A program made the position numbers and the translations under genes. From Modestobacter muralis (GTDB lineage Bacteria > Actinomycetota > Actinomycetes > Mycobacteriales > Geodermatophilaceae), in NCBI RefSeq assembly GCF_010682105.1, contig NZ_JAAGWH010000017.1:28059-92058 (forward strand): a stretch of DNA of 64,000 bases, in the 5' to 3' direction. The notes below the pieces were generated by a model. It was not told the DNA's origin. It saw only the letters and a list, made by a program, of their open reading frames with translations, and did not search any database. Below are positions 53,708 through 63,927 of the stretch, in pieces. How positions within the stretch are numbered: position 1 is the stretch's first letter; each line of letters starts with the position of its first letter.

Positions 53708-55447
53708 TCAGCGCAGGCGGCGGGTGTTGTCCGGCTGGCGCACGGTGACCCCGCGGGCGTCGAGCCACTCGGCCAGCGGGACGGCGACCCGGCGGCTGGT
53801 GCCCCACGCCTGCCGGGCCTGGCTCAGCGTGAACGGCTGCGGCAGCCCGGCCAGCCGGGCCCGAGCCACCTCGGCGGCGCCGGGTGCGAGGTAGATGCCC
53901 TCGCTGATCCGCACCAGCTGCTCGTCGCGCACTGCCGCCGCCAGCTCCCTGGCACCCAGCCCGGCCGCGACCAGGTCACCGGCCTCCGGTGCGGCGAACG
54001 GCTCCTGGGCCAGCCGGGCGCGGATGCCGTCGACCGCACGCTGCACCTCCGGCGGCAACCCCGCCGACTCGGCCACCACCCGGCCGTCGCGCAGCGACAG
54101 TGGCGGGCGCACGAACGCCGGCACCAGCTCCGCATCCGGCAGCTCCAGCGCCGAGCGCAGCACGGCCACCGGCGGGCCGGGCTCCAGCGGGCGGAGCTGC
54201 CGGTAGCGGGCCACCACCTGCGGCACCCGGGCCGCCAGCTCGTCGACCAGCGCGGGCGCGACCAGCCACGGACCCACGGCCGGGACGCCGGCCGGCACCG
54301 GCCAGCCCATCGCCACGAAGTCCGCCCGGCGCACGAACCGCCGCCGGGCCAGGTCGGCGAGCGCCCCCGCCTCACCGGTCGGCTGCTCGGCCAGCTCGGC
54401 CGCACGGGTGGCGGCCGCACCCCGGCGGCGCAGCTCAGGCGGGTCGACGTCCCGTACGTCCGCGCCGAACACCCGGCGGGCACCGGGGTCGCGCAGCAGC
54501 AGCCGGTCGCCGACCCGGAGCGGCAACGGCTCGGTCAGGCGCAGCCGCAGCGCACTGCCGTCCAGCGGTCGCACCCGGGCCGCCACCGTCGCCGAGCCGA
54601 TGTGCACGACCAGCTCGGCGGGCAGCCGGTCCTCGACCGGGGACACCAGGGAGACGTCGAGGTCGGTGGTGCGCCGGAAGGCGTCCGGGGTCAGCAGCGC
54701 CGCACCCCGGGACAGCTGCTCGACCGCGACGCCCCGCAGGTTCAGCGCCACCCGGGCGGTCGCGGTGGCCGACTCGACCGGCTCACCGAGGGACTGCAGG
54801 CCGCGCACCGTGACCAGCTCGCCGCCCAGGTCCAGCCGGTCGCCGGCGGCCACGGTGCCCGCGGCGAGGGTGCCGGTGACCACGGTGCCGGCGCCCTTGA
54901 TCGTGAAGGCGCGGTCGACCCACAGCCGCACCGGCGCGACCGGGTCGGGCGCGGGCAGGCCGGCGAGCAGCTGCTCCAGCAGCGCCGACAGCTCGGCCAG
55001 ACCGGCGCCGGTGCGGGCGCTCACCGCGACCGCGGGCAGCCGGCCCAGCGAGGTGCCGGCCAGCCGCTCCCCGGCGTCGGCGAGCACGGGCGCGGCGTCG
55101 GCGAGGTCGGACTTGGTGACCGCGAGCAGCCCGTGCCGCACCCCGAGGGCGTCGAGCACCGCGACGTGCTCGGCGGTCTGCGCCGACCAGCCGTCGTCGG
55201 CGGCGACCACGACCAGGGCGGCCGGCACCGAGCCGACGCCGGCGAGCATGTTGCCCACGAACCGCTCGTGCCCGGGGACGTCGACCACCGCGAGCCGGCG
55301 ACCCGAGGGCAGCGTCGTCCAGGCGAACCCGAGGTCGATGGTCAGGCCGCGGCGGCGCTCCTCCTCCCACCGGTCGGGCTCCATGCCGGTGAGCGCGCGG
55401 ACCAGCGTCGACTTGCCGTGGTCGACGTGGCCGGCGGTGGCGATCAC
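53708..55447 (-). CDS. selB: Selenocysteine-specific elongation factor SelB
   Basis: 579 residues. G1 GHVDHGKSTLV, G3 DVPGHERF, G4 TKSD. Domains 2-3 follow, then the C-terminal winged helices (PFTLSQARQAWGTSRRVAVP then LAEWLDARGVTVRQ) that bind the SECIS hairpin. It brings Sec-tRNA-Sec to the ribosome. GTG 55447 overlaps the selA stop (GTGA) and gives the family start IATAGHVDHG; GTG 55453 is an alternative. Here it must act at UAG codons given the tRNA. Confidence 0.95.
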   Translation of the reverse strand: MIATAGHVDHGKSTLVRALTGMEPDRWEEERRRGLTIDLGFAWTTLPSGRRLAVVDVPGHERFVGNMLAGVGSVPAALVVVAADDGWSAQTAEHVAVLDALGVRHGLLAVTKSDLADAAPVLADAGERLAGTSLGRLPAVAVSARTGAGLAELSALLEQLLAGLPAPDPVAPVRLWVDRAFTIKGAGTVVTGTLAAGTVAAGDRLDLGGELVTVRGLQSLGEPVESATATARVALNLRGVAVEQLSRGAALLTPDAFRRTTDLDVSLVSPVEDRLPAELVVHIGSATVAARVRPLDGSALRLRLTEPLPLRVGDRLLLRDPGARRVFGADVRDVDPPELRRRGAAATRAAELAEQPTGEAGALADLARRRFVRRADFVAMGWPVPAGVPAVGPWLVAPALVDELAARVPQVVARYRQLRPLEPGPPVAVLRSALELPDAELVPAFVRPPLSLRDGRVVAESAGLPPEVQRAVDGIRARLAQEPFAAPEAGDLVAAGLGARELAAAVRDEQLVRISEGIYLAPGAAEVARARLAGLPQPFTLSQARQAWGTSRRVAVPLAEWLDARGVTVRQPDNTRRLR

Positions 55448-56754
55448 GTCCACCTGCGCGCCACCTCCAGCACGACGCGGGTGAGCTCCTCGTCCTGGGC
55501 CGGCTGCAGGCTGCGCACGTCCAGCAGCGTGCGGCCGCCCTCGACGTAGCCGACCACCGGCGGGCTGGCCGTGCGCAGCGGCTCGGCGAACCGGACGTCG
55601 AGGGCGACGGCGGCGCTGGGCAGCTCGAACTCCGGCGCCCCTCCCCCGCCGACCCGGGCGGTGGCCTCGACCGCGACCGCCTCGACGCCGCCGGCCCGCA
55701 GCGCGGCGGCGACCGCGGTGGCCCGGGCGTGCAGCTGCGCGGGACCGGCGTCGAGCATGTGCCGCACCGGCGGCACCGGGCCGCGCAGCGTGGCCTCCAG
55801 CGCGGCGAGGGTGGTCTTGTCGACGCGCAGCGCCCGGTAGAGCGGGTGCCGGCGCAGCCGCTGCACCAGGTCGGCGCGGCCCAGCACGATGCCGGCCTGC
55901 GGCCCGCCGAGCAGCTTGTCCCCGCTGCACATGACCAGGTCCGCGCCGGCGGCCAGCGTCGTCTGCAGATCCGGCTCGTCGGGCAGCAGCAGGTGCGGGC
56001 GCAGCAGCCCACTGCCGACGTCGGCGACCAGCGGGACGCCGGTGCCGGCCAGCGCCGGGGCGAGCTCGGCGACCTCGACCGACCGGGTGAAGCCGCGGAC
56101 GACGAAGTTGGACGGGTGCACCTTGAGCACCGCGCCGGTGTCCGGGCCCAGGGCCGCGGTGTAGTCGGCGACCGAGGCGCGGTTGGTCGTGCCGACCTCG
56201 TGCAGCCGGGCGCCGGTGGACTCCAGCAGGTCCGGGATCCGGAAGCCGTCGCCGATCTCGACCAGCTCACCGCGGGCGATGACCAGCTCACCGCCCAGCG
56301 CGGTGGCGACCAGGGCGAGGGCGGCCGCGCAGTTGTTGACCACCAGTGCGGCCTCGGCGGCCGGGACCGCCTCCAGCAGCGCGCCGAGCGCACCCTCCCC
56401 GCGCGGACCGCGGCGGCCGGTGCCCAGGTCCAGCTCCACGTCGGTGGTGCCGCTGGCCGCGACCACCGCCTCCACGGCCGCGGCCGACCACGGCGCCCGG
56501 CCGAGGTTGGTGTGCACCAGCACCCCGGTCGCGTTGAGCACCGGCGACAGGCTGGACGCGGTGCCGGGCAGCTGCGCGAGCACCGCCGGGACGACACCGT
56601 CAGGAGCGAGCTCACCGGCGCGCACCCGCTGCTGGACGGCCTGCACGGCGGTCTTCACCAGCTCCCGGCCCAGCCGTGCGACGGCGGCGGCCACCGGCGG
56701 CTCGGCCAGCACGGCGTCGGTGCGGGGGACGGTGCGGCGGGGGTCTCCGGTCAT
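55444..56754 (-). CDS. selA: L-seryl-tRNA(Sec) selenium transferase SelA
   Basis: 436 residues. PLP-dependent, with Lys280 in CSGDKLLGGPQAG forming the Schiff base. Other family blocks: NATGVLVHTNLGRAPW, ALVVNNCAAALALV, EIGDGFRIPDLLESTG, GTTNRASVADY, KVHPSNFVVRGFT. It turns Ser-tRNA-Sec into Sec-tRNA-Sec using selenophosphate. ATG 56754 starts 61 bases after the tRNA-Sec 3' end, with a strong hairpin between. SelB follows with overlap. Confidence 0.96.
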   Translation of the reverse strand: MTGDPRRTVPRTDAVLAEPPVAAAVARLGRELVKTAVQAVQQRVRAGELAPDGVVPAVLAQLPGTASSLSPVLNATGVLVHTNLGRAPWSAAAVEAVVAASGTTDVELDLGTGRRGPRGEGALGALLEAVPAAEAALVVNNCAAALALVATALGGELVIARGELVEIGDGFRIPDLLESTGARLHEVGTTNRASVADYTAALGPDTGAVLKVHPSNFVVRGFTRSVEVAELAPALAGTGVPLVADVGSGLLRPHLLLPDEPDLQTTLAAGADLVMCSGDKLLGGPQAGIVLGRADLVQRLRRHPLYRALRVDKTTLAALEATLRGPVPPVRHMLDAGPAQLHARATAVAAALRAGGVEAVAVEATARVGGGGAPEFELPSAAVALDVRFAEPLRTASPPVVGYVEGGRTLLDVRSLQPAQDEELTRVVLEVARRWT

Positions 56755-56778
56755 GACCGGACCAGCGTAGGTCGCCGG

Positions 56779-56808
56779 TGCGGAGCCGGCCCCGAGGCCG
56801 GCTCCGCA
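56779..56808 (-). terminator. Strong hairpin between tRNA-Sec and selA
   Basis: TGCGGAGCCGGCC, four-base loop, GGCCGGCTCCGCA: perfect 13-bp stem. It may end most tRNA transcripts and allow partial read-through into selA, or be a processing signal freeing the tRNA 3' end. Confidence 0.65.
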
Positions 56809-56815
56809 CACCGGA

Positions 56816-56911
56816 TGGCGGAGGCGGACGGGAATCGAACCCGCCTGACCGAGATGCTCGATCACGTCGGCTTTAGAGGCCGCGGGGGCCACCAGACACC
56901 CTGACGCCTCC
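56816..56911 (-). tRNA. selC: tRNA-Sec with anticodon CTA (reads UAG)
   Basis: 96 bases with encoded CCA. Acceptor GGAGGCG/CGCCTCC, discriminator G, T-arm GCGGGTTCGATTCCCGT. The long variable arm TGATCGAG-CAT-CTCGGTCA is typical of tRNA-Sec. The anticodon arm is CGGC-CTCTAAA-GCCG; with U33 in place the anticodon is CTA instead of the usual TCA. It thus pairs with UAG, not UGA. A TAGGCT box ends seven bases upstream (56924-56919). It leads the selC-selA-selB unit. Structure was folded by eye. Confidence 0.93.
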
Positions 56912-56972
56912 ACCGCCGAGCCTACTGGCCTCCCCGCCGACGGGCCGCGCGCACCGGTCGTAGATTCGGGCC
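56912..56972. promoter_or_regulatory. Divergent promoters of selC-selA-selB and selD
   Basis: Minus strand: TAGGCT, seven bases before the tRNA 5' end. Plus strand: TAGATT (56961-56966), six bases before the selD ATG, so selD mRNA is likely leaderless. The 61-base gap serves both units. Confidence 0.6.
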
Positions 56973-57962
<990 letters not shown>

Positions 57963-57974
<12 letters not shown>

Positions 57975-58037
57975 CTGCACGGAGCATCGCAGCGAGCGCC
58001 AGCGAGCGAGGAGCGGACCGAGTGGGTCGTCCGGTGA
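57963..58037 (+). repeat. Family C repeat flanked by 12-bp direct repeats at selD 3' end
   Basis: GTCGTCCGGTGA occurs at 57963-57974 (ending with the selD stop) and at 58026-58037. Between them are 51 bases holding GGAGCATCGCAGCGAGCGCC and AGCGAGCGAGGAGCGGACCG. The total addition is 63 bp, a multiple of three. Confidence 0.65.
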
Positions 58038-58621
58038 GCGACGTCCGGGTCTGCGCCGTCGGCGACTCGTTCGTCGCAGGCGTCGGGGACCCGGACCACC
58101 TGGGCTGGGTCGGCCGGCTGGCCGCTCGCAGCCCGGTGCCGCTGACGTCCTACGTCCTGGGCGTCCGCGGGCAGACCAGCCGGCAGGTGCTGGCCCGCTG
58201 GCGCGCGGAGTGCGACCTGCGGCTGCCCGCAGACGTCGACGGACGGGTCGTCGTCTCCTTCGGGGTCAACGACACGACGCTGGTCGACGGCGTCCCCCGG
58301 GTCGCCCCCGCCGACTCGGCCGCCCACCTGGCCGCCCTGCTGGCGGACAGCCCCTGGCCGGTGCTCGTAGTCGGCCCCCCACCAGTGGACGACGTCGCGC
58401 AGAACGGGCGCACGGCCGGGCTGGACGCCGCGTTCGCCGAGGTCTGCCGGGAGCGCGGGGTCCCCTACGTCGGCGTCCTCACCCCGTTGCTGGCCAGTCC
58501 GGTGTGGATGCGCGAGGTGACCACCGGCGACGGGGCGCACCCCGGTGCGGCCGGGTACGCCGAGCTGGCCGTGCTCGTCCGCCCTGCCTGGGACGACTGG
58601 ATCGCCGAGCCGGGGCGCTGA
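58034..58621 (+). CDS. SGNH/GDSL-type hydrolase
   Basis: 195 residues from GTG 58034. GDSFVAGVGD (Ser nucleophile), GVRGQTSRQV, VVSFGVNDT and GDGAHPGAAGYAEL (Asp-x-x-His) match blocks I, II, III and V of SGNH esterases. The frame stays open back to GTG 57971, which overlaps the selD stop (GTGA) and would add 21 residues encoded by a repeat. Substrate unknown; cytosolic. In operon with selD by position, though a link to selenium is not evident. Confidence 0.85.
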   Translation: MSDVRVCAVGDSFVAGVGDPDHLGWVGRLAARSPVPLTSYVLGVRGQTSRQVLARWRAECDLRLPADVDGRVVVSFGVNDTTLVDGVPRVAPADSAAHLAALLADSPWPVLVVGPPPVDDVAQNGRTAGLDAAFAEVCRERGVPYVGVLTPLLASPVWMREVTTGDGAHPGAAGYAELAVLVRPAWDDWIAEPGR

Positions 58622-58647
58622 CCGGCCCGCTCGGATACCGTCCCGGC

Positions 58648-59613
58648 ATGCTGGCCGCCTTCGTCTCCACGCCCTCGCCCGACGACCCGCTCTCGGTGCT
58701 GGAGGTCGGCGAGCGCCCCGAGCCCGAGGCGCCCGAGGGCTGGACGACGGTGACGGTGAAGGCTGCGGCCCTCAACCACCACGACCTGTTCAGCCTGCGC
58801 GGCGTCGGGCTGCCGGCCGAGCGGATGCCGATGGTGCTGGGCTGCGACGCCGCGGGCACCGACGCCGACGGGAAGGAGGTCGTCGTCCACGCGGTGGTCT
58901 CCAGCCCCGGCTGGACCGGTGACGAGACGCTGGACCCGAAGCGCTCGCTGCTGTCCGAGCGGTACCAGGGCACGCTGGCCGAGCGGGTCGTCGTCCCGGC
59001 GCGCAACGTCGTCCCGAAGCCGGCGGCGCTGTCGTTCGCTGAGGCCGCCTCCCTGCCCACCGCCTGGCTGACCGCCTACCGGATGCTGTTCGTCCGCTCG
59101 GGCCTGCGGCCGGGCCAGACCGTGCTCGTGCAGGGCGCCAGCGGCGGCGTGGCCACCGCGCTCGTGCAGCTGGGCAGTGCGGCCGGCTACCGGATGTGGG
59201 TGACCGGGCGCAGCGAGGAGAAGCGGACGGCGGCGCTCGCACTCGGCGCGGAGCAGGCCTTCGAGCCCGGCGCGCGGCTGCCCGAGCGGGTGGACGGCGT
59301 CATGGAGAGCGTCGGCAAGGCCACCTGGGGCCACAGCATCCGGTCGCTGAAGCCGGGCGGCGTCGTCGTCACCTGCGGGGCGACCACCGGCTTCGACCCG
59401 AGCGCGGAGCTCAACCGGGTGTTCTTCACCCAGCTGTCGGTGGTCGGCTCGACGATGGGCACCCGCGAGGAGCTGCAGCAGCTGATGCGCATGCTGGAGG
59501 TCACCGGCGTGCGGCCGCAGATCGACGTCGAGCTGCCGCTCACCCAGGCGCACGAGGGCTTCGCCCGGATGCTCGAGGGCCGGACCGCCGGGAAGATCGT
59601 CTTCTCGGTCTGA
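58648..59613 (+). CDS. Zinc-binding-type alcohol dehydrogenase/quinone oxidoreductase family
   Basis: 321 residues. MDR fold: ALNHHDLFSLRGVGLPAERM, LGCDAAGT, and Rossmann VLVQGASGGVATALVQLG. No structural zinc Cys set, so it is of the NADPH:quinone reductase type. ATG 58648 lies six bases after TACCGT, a leaderless start. Substrate not predictable. Confidence 0.87.
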   Translation: MLAAFVSTPSPDDPLSVLEVGERPEPEAPEGWTTVTVKAAALNHHDLFSLRGVGLPAERMPMVLGCDAAGTDADGKEVVVHAVVSSPGWTGDETLDPKRSLLSERYQGTLAERVVVPARNVVPKPAALSFAEAASLPTAWLTAYRMLFVRSGLRPGQTVLVQGASGGVATALVQLGSAAGYRMWVTGRSEEKRTAALALGAEQAFEPGARLPERVDGVMESVGKATWGHSIRSLKPGGVVVTCGATTGFDPSAELNRVFFTQLSVVGSTMGTREELQQLMRMLEVTGVRPQIDVELPLTQAHEGFARMLEGRTAGKIVFSV

Positions 59614-59614
59614 G

Positions 59615-60268
59615 CTACGCCCGGGCGCGCTGCCGCTCGATCTTGGCGGCGAGCACCGACTGGTCCTTGACCGGCATGAACGGCAGCGCCGGCTCGAGTT
59701 CGGGCAGCCGCGCGCGCTGGGTCATCACGATCCGGAAGCCGGTCTGCACCGTGATCCCGTGGTCGGGACGGGAGACCACCCCGACGGCGTCGCCGGCACC
59801 GATCTCGCCGGTCTCCAGCACGCGGAGGTAGACGCCGGTCGCGCCATGGGCGGCGAAGCGCTTGACCAGGTCCGGCACGCCCCAGAAGCGGGCGAAGTTG
59901 GCGCACGGGGTGCGCCAGGCGGTCACCTCGAGCAGGGCGGTCCCGATCTGCCAGCGCTCGCCGAAGACCGCCTCGTTCAGGTCCAGCCCGGACGTGCGCA
60001 GGTTCTCCCCGAACCGGCCCGGCGGCAGCTCCCGGCCCAGCTCCGCGGACCAGAAGTCGGCGTCGGCCTGGGCGTAGGCGTAGACCGCCTGACCCTCGCC
60101 TCCGTGGTGCTTCTTGTTGACCTGCACGTCGCCGTCCAGACCCAGCGGGTGGACGGCGACGCGACCGGCGACCGGGTGCTTGTCGATCCCGGAGCGGTTC
60201 GGGCGCTTGTCCGGCAGCGGCAGGAGGTCGCTCCCTGAGACGCAGACCGCCTCCAGCCGCCCGGTCAC
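59615..60268 (-). CDS. MOSC domain protein
   Basis: 217 residues. KHHGGEGQAVYAYAQADADF, LPPGRFGENLRTSGLDL and WRTPCANFARFWG with the conserved Cys are MOSC (YiiM-like) blocks. Members transfer sulfur or reduce N-hydroxylated compounds with a molybdenum cofactor. GTG 60268. The gene ends in TAG. It converges on the oxidoreductase gene with one base between stops. Confidence 0.9.
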   Translation of the reverse strand: MTGRLEAVCVSGSDLLPLPDKRPNRSGIDKHPVAGRVAVHPLGLDGDVQVNKKHHGGEGQAVYAYAQADADFWSAELGRELPPGRFGENLRTSGLDLNEAVFGERWQIGTALLEVTAWRTPCANFARFWGVPDLVKRFAAHGATGVYLRVLETGEIGAGDAVGVVSRPDHGITVQTGFRIVMTQRARLPELEPALPFMPVKDQSVLAAKIERQRARA

Positions 60269-60321
60269 GCGCCCAGCTCGCTGGCGCTCGCCGAGCACGT
60301 GCCCGAGGGTGCCGTGCCGCT

Positions 60322-60345
60322 GAGTGAGCTCGCGAGCTCGCTCAC
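60322..60345 (-). terminator. Hairpin at lepA 3' end
   Basis: GTGAGC ... GCTCAC around a perfect GAGCTCGCGAGCTC core, overlapping the lepA stop. Possible terminator or attenuator before the MOSC gene. Confidence 0.4.
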
Positions 60346-62171
60346 TTCTTGCTGGCCGTGGACTCGTTGGTGGAGAGCGCGGCCACGAAGGCCTCCTGGG
60401 GGACCTCGACGCGGCCGACCATCTTCATCCGCTTCTTGCCCTCCTTCTGCTTCTCCAGCAGCTTGCGCTTGCGGGTGATGTCACCGCCGTAGCACTTGGC
60501 CAGCACGTCCTTGCGGATCGCGCGCACCGTCTCGCGGGCGATGACCCGGGCGCCGACGGCGGCCTGGATCGGCACCTCGAACTGCTGGCGCGGGATGAGC
60601 TCGCGGAGCTTGCCGGCCATCAGCACGCCGTAGCTGTACGCCTTGTCCTTGTGCACGATCGCGGAGAACGCGTCGACGGCCTCGCCCTGCAGCAGGATGT
60701 CCACCTTCACCAGGTCGGACACCTGCTCGCCGGCCTCCTGGTAGTCCAGGCTCGCGTAGCCGCGGGTGCGGGACTTCAGCGCGTCGAAGAAGTCGAAGAT
60801 GATCTCGCCGAGGGGTAGCACGTAGCGCAGCTCGACGCGGGTCTCGGACAGGTAGTCCATGCCGGTCAGCGCGCCGCGGCGGCCCTGGCAGAGCTCCATG
60901 ATCGCGCCGGTGTAGTCGCTGGGGGCGATGATCGTGGCGTTGACGACCGGCTCGTAGACGGCCTCCATCTTGCCGTGCGGCCAGTCGCTGGGGTTGGTGA
61001 CGACGACCTCGCTCTTGTCCTCCATGACCACCCGGTAGACGACGTTGGGTGCGGTGGAGATCAGGCTCAGCCCGGCCTCGCGCTCCAGCCGCTCGCGGAC
61101 GATCTCCAGGTGCAGCAGGCCGAGGAAGCCGACCCGGAAGCCGAAGCCCAGCGCGGCGGAGGTCTCGGGCTCGTAGACCAGCGCGGCGTCGTTGAGCAGC
61201 AGCTTGTCCAGCGCCTCGCGCAGCAGTTGGTACTCGCTGCCGTCGATCGGGTACAGGCCGGAGTAGACCATCGGCTTGGGGTCGCTGTAGCCACCGATCG
61301 GCTCGGCGGCCGGCTTGTGCTGCAGGGTGACGGTGTCACCGACGCGGGACTGGCGGACGTCCTTCACCCCGGTGATGAAGTAGCCGACCTCGCCGACCCC
61401 GAGCCCCTCGACCGGCTTGGGCTCCGGGGAGATGACGCCGATCTCCAGCAGCTCGTGGTTCGCGCCGGTGGACATCATCTTGATCCGGTCGCGGCCGCTG
61501 ATCCGGCCGTCCATCACGCGGACGTAGGTGATGACGCCGCGGTAGATGTCGTAGACGGAGTCGAAGATCATCGCCCGCGCGGGGCCCTCGGCGTTGCCGA
61601 CCGGGGCCGGGATCTTGGCGACGATCTCGTTCAGCAGCTCCGGCACGCCCACGCCGGTCTTGCCACTGACCCGCAGGACGTCGCCGGGCTCGCAGCCGAT
61701 GATGTTGGCGATCTCCGCGGCGAACTTCTCCGGCTGAGCGGCCGGCAGGTCGATCTTGTTCAGCACCGGGATGATCGTCAGGTTGTTCTCGAGCGCCAGG
61801 TACAGGTTCGCCAGCGTCTGCGCCTCGATGCCCTGCGCGGCGTCGACCAGGAGCACCGCACCCTCGCAGGCGGCCAGCGACCGGGACACCTCGTAGGTGA
61901 AGTCGACGTGCCCGGGGGTGTCGATCATGTCGAGGACGAACTCCTCGTCCCCGACCGTCCAGGGCAGCCGCACGTTCTGCGACTTGATGGTGATGCCGCG
62001 TTCGCGCTCGATGTCCATCCGGTCGAGGTACTGGGCGCGCATCTGGCGCCCCTCGACGATGCCGGTCACCTCGAGCATCCGGTCGGCCAGCGTCGACTTG
62101 CCGTGGTCGATGTGGGCGATGATGCAGAAGTTCCGGATCCGGGCGGGATCGGTGCTGGCAGGAGTCGTCAC
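60342..62171 (-). CDS. lepA: Elongation factor 4 (LepA)
   Basis: 609 residues. G1 [13 protein letters not shown]2 RERGITIK, G3 DTPGHVDF, G4 NKIDLP, and the LepA-specific C-terminal domain ([20 protein letters not shown]). A ribosomal GTPase that promotes back-translocation and ribosome biogenesis. GTG 62171. Divergent from rpsT, as in many actinobacteria. Confidence 0.97.
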   Translation of the reverse strand: MTTPASTDPARIRNFCIIAHIDHGKSTLADRMLEVTGIVEGRQMRAQYLDRMDIERERGITIKSQNVRLPWTVGDEEFVLDMIDTPGHVDFTYEVSRSLAACEGAVLLVDAAQGIEAQTLANLYLALENNLTIIPVLNKIDLPAAQPEKFAAEIANIIGCEPGDVLRVSGKTGVGVPELLNEIVAKIPAPVGNAEGPARAMIFDSVYDIYRGVITYVRVMDGRISGRDRIKMMSTGANHELLEIGVISPEPKPVEGLGVGEVGYFITGVKDVRQSRVGDTVTLQHKPAAEPIGGYSDPKPMVYSGLYPIDGSEYQLLREALDKLLLNDAALVYEPETSAALGFGFRVGFLGLLHLEIVRERLEREAGLSLISTAPNVVYRVVMEDKSEVVVTNPSDWPHGKMEAVYEPVVNATIIAPSDYTGAIMELCQGRRGALTGMDYLSETRVELRYVLPLGEIIFDFFDALKSRTRGYASLDYQEAGEQVSDLVKVDILLQGEAVDAFSAIVHKDKAYSYGVLMAGKLRELIPRQQFEVPIQAAVGARVIARETVRAIRKDVLAKCYGGDITRKRKLLEKQKEGKKRMKMVGRVEVPQEAFVAALSTNESTASKK

Positions 62172-62348
62172 AGTGCGCCCATCGTCCCATGGACTCGCAC
62201 CCGGCGAAGCGATCGGCCGTCGAGTCGCCGTGGCCCCCGGCGGCCCGGTGCCCCTGCCGGGCGGTCCGCTCCCGCCCTCCGACCGCTCCCCGCCAAGCCG
62301 CGGACGCCGACCGGCCCCCGTCCCCGGGTCGCGGGTGACCTGCGGCTG

Positions 62349-62377
62349 TTGGGTGGGCGGCACAGGGCTGGTATCTT
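62349..62377 (+). promoter_or_regulatory. rpsT: rpsT promoter
   Basis: TTGGGT (62349-62354), 17 bases, TATCTT (62372-62377). The 5' leader would be about 90 bases. The rest of the 301-base gap to lepA is GC-rich and shows no other feature. Confidence 0.6.
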
Positions 62378-62472
62378 CAGAGACCGGTCCGCAGTGCGCT
62401 CAGTTGCGCCGTGGACGCGCGACTCAGCACCAGCACCGACCCAGACTCCCAGCAGACATTCGAGGCTCACGC

Positions 62473-62733
62473 GTGGCGAACATCAAGTCCCAGATCAAGC
62501 GGATCAAGACCAACGAGATCGCGCGCAAGCGCAACGTCGCGGTCAAGTCCTCGCTGAAGACGCAGGTGCGTCGTTTCCGCTCGGCCGCCGAGGCCGGCGA
62601 CAAGGAAGCTGCCGCCACCGCGCTGCAGATCGCCAGCAAGGCGCTGGACAAGGCCGCCAGCAAGGGCATCATCCACAAGAACCAGGCGGCGAACCGCAAG
62701 TCGGCGCTGGCCAAGAAGGTCGCCAGCCTCTGA
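62473..62733 (+). CDS. rpsT: 30S ribosomal protein S20
   Basis: 86 residues. [20 protein letters not shown] and [20 protein letters not shown] are family signatures. Binds 16S rRNA at the bottom of the 30S body. GTG 62473. Strong promoter and twin hairpins around it fit a highly expressed single gene. Confidence 0.97.
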   Translation: MANIKSQIKRIKTNEIARKRNVAVKSSLKTQVRRFRSAAEAGDKEAAATALQIASKALDKAASKGIIHKNQAANRKSALAKKVASL

Positions 62734-62738
62734 CCTCC

Positions 62739-62805
62739 CGAGGCGACCGCCCGCCGGTCGCCTCGCCGACGAGCCCCTCTCCCCCGCCGGGAGAGGGGCT
62801 CGTCG
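62739..62805. terminator. Tandem hairpins between rpsT and holA
   Basis: Hairpin 1: CGAGGCGACCG/CGGTCGCCTCG, perfect 11 bp (62739-62765). Hairpin 2: CGACGAGCCCCTCTCCC/GGGAGAGGGGCTCGTCG, perfect 17 bp (62767-62805). Convergent genes; serves both. Confidence 0.8.
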
Positions 62806-62857
62806 CCGTTCCGGGGCCCGACGCGGGACCGCCGGGCCGATCGACCCGGCGGGTCGG

Positions 62858-63868
62858 TCAGCGGAAGGAGCGGGCCCGCTCGCCGCGGCCAGCGGCGCCG
62901 GCCGACCGGATCTCCACCAGCTGCCGGATGGCGCGCTCGAGGGCGTAGTCGGCGCTCGCGGCGGCGCCCTTCACGTCCGCATTGAGCGTGGCGGCCACGC
63001 CGATCGCCTGCTGCAGCGCGTCGATGGTCCAGCCGCGGGCCTGGGACTGGGCCTTCTTGACCTTCCACGGCGGGAGCTTGAGCTGGCGGGCCAGCTCACC
63101 GATGTTCGTGGTGTTCAGCGAGGCGACCCGGGCCGCGGTCCGGACGCCGTCGGCCAGCGCGTCGGCGATCAGCACGTGGGCGACCCCGCGGTCGAGCGCC
63201 CAGCGCAGCATCTCGACCGAGCCGGCCGTGTCGCCCACCAACACCCGCTCGGCGACGGTGAAGCCGGTGACCTCGGCCTGCCCGCGGTGGAAGCGGGCGA
63301 CCGCGTCGGCGTCGATCGACCCGCCGAAGTCCGACACCAGCTGGCTCGCCGCGGCCGACAGCCCGCGGAGGTCGTTGCCGACGGCGTCCAGCAGGGCGGT
63401 GACGGCGTCCGGGGTGATCCTGCCGCCGGCGTGCCGCACCTCGTTGCGCACAAAGGCGATCCGCTCCCCCGCCGAGCTGATCTTCGGGCAGTCGTCGATG
63501 GCGGCACCGGCGGCCTTGAACGCCTTGACCAGCGCCTCGTTCCGCTTGCCGCCGTGGTGGACCAGCACCAGGGTCAGCTCCGGGTCGGGGTCCTTGGTGT
63601 AGCTGATCAGGTTCTCGGCCAGCGCAGCCGCGGCCTCGTGCACGCCGGTGACGACGACGAGCCGGTGCCCGCCGAACAGCGAGGGCGCCAGGGAGTCGGT
63701 CAACTGCCCGATCGCCAGCCCGGCAGCGGCGAGCTCGTGCTCCTCGCTGTCGGGGTGGGCCTCGCGCACCGCGGCGCGCACGGCGCTGACCGCCCGGGCG
63801 CGCAACAGCTCCTCCTCGCCGGCCACGACGCGCAGGCGGGACGTCGGTGCCGGGGGTGCTGCTGCCAC
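62858..63868 (-). CDS. holA: DNA polymerase III subunit delta
   Basis: 336 residues. An AAA-like clamp-loader subunit without ATPase motifs: [61 protein letters not shown]-terminal collar domain with WKVKKAQSQARGWT and YALERAIRQLVEIR. Opens the sliding clamp. GTG 63868; a CAGCAT box ends six bases before. The frame remains open to the window edge, so a longer start cannot be excluded. Confidence 0.93.
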   Translation of the reverse strand: MAAAPPAPTSRLRVVAGEEELLRARAVSAVRAAVREAHPDSEEHELAAAGLAIGQLTDSLAPSLFGGHRLVVVTGVHEAAAALAENLISYTKDPDPELTLVLVHHGGKRNEALVKAFKAAGAAIDDCPKISSAGERIAFVRNEVRHAGGRITPDAVTALLDAVGNDLRGLSAAASQLVSDFGGSIDADAVARFHRGQAEVTGFTVAERVLVGDTAGSVEMLRWALDRGVAHVLIADALADGVRTAARVASLNTTNIGELARQLKLPPWKVKKAQSQARGWTIDALQQAIGVAATLNADVKGAAASADYALERAIRQLVEIRSAGAAGRGERARSFR

Positions 63869-63927
63869 GGTCCCATGCTGCCACGCGGTACCGACCGGAC
63901 CGGGACGTCGCCGCCACCCCGGTCCGG

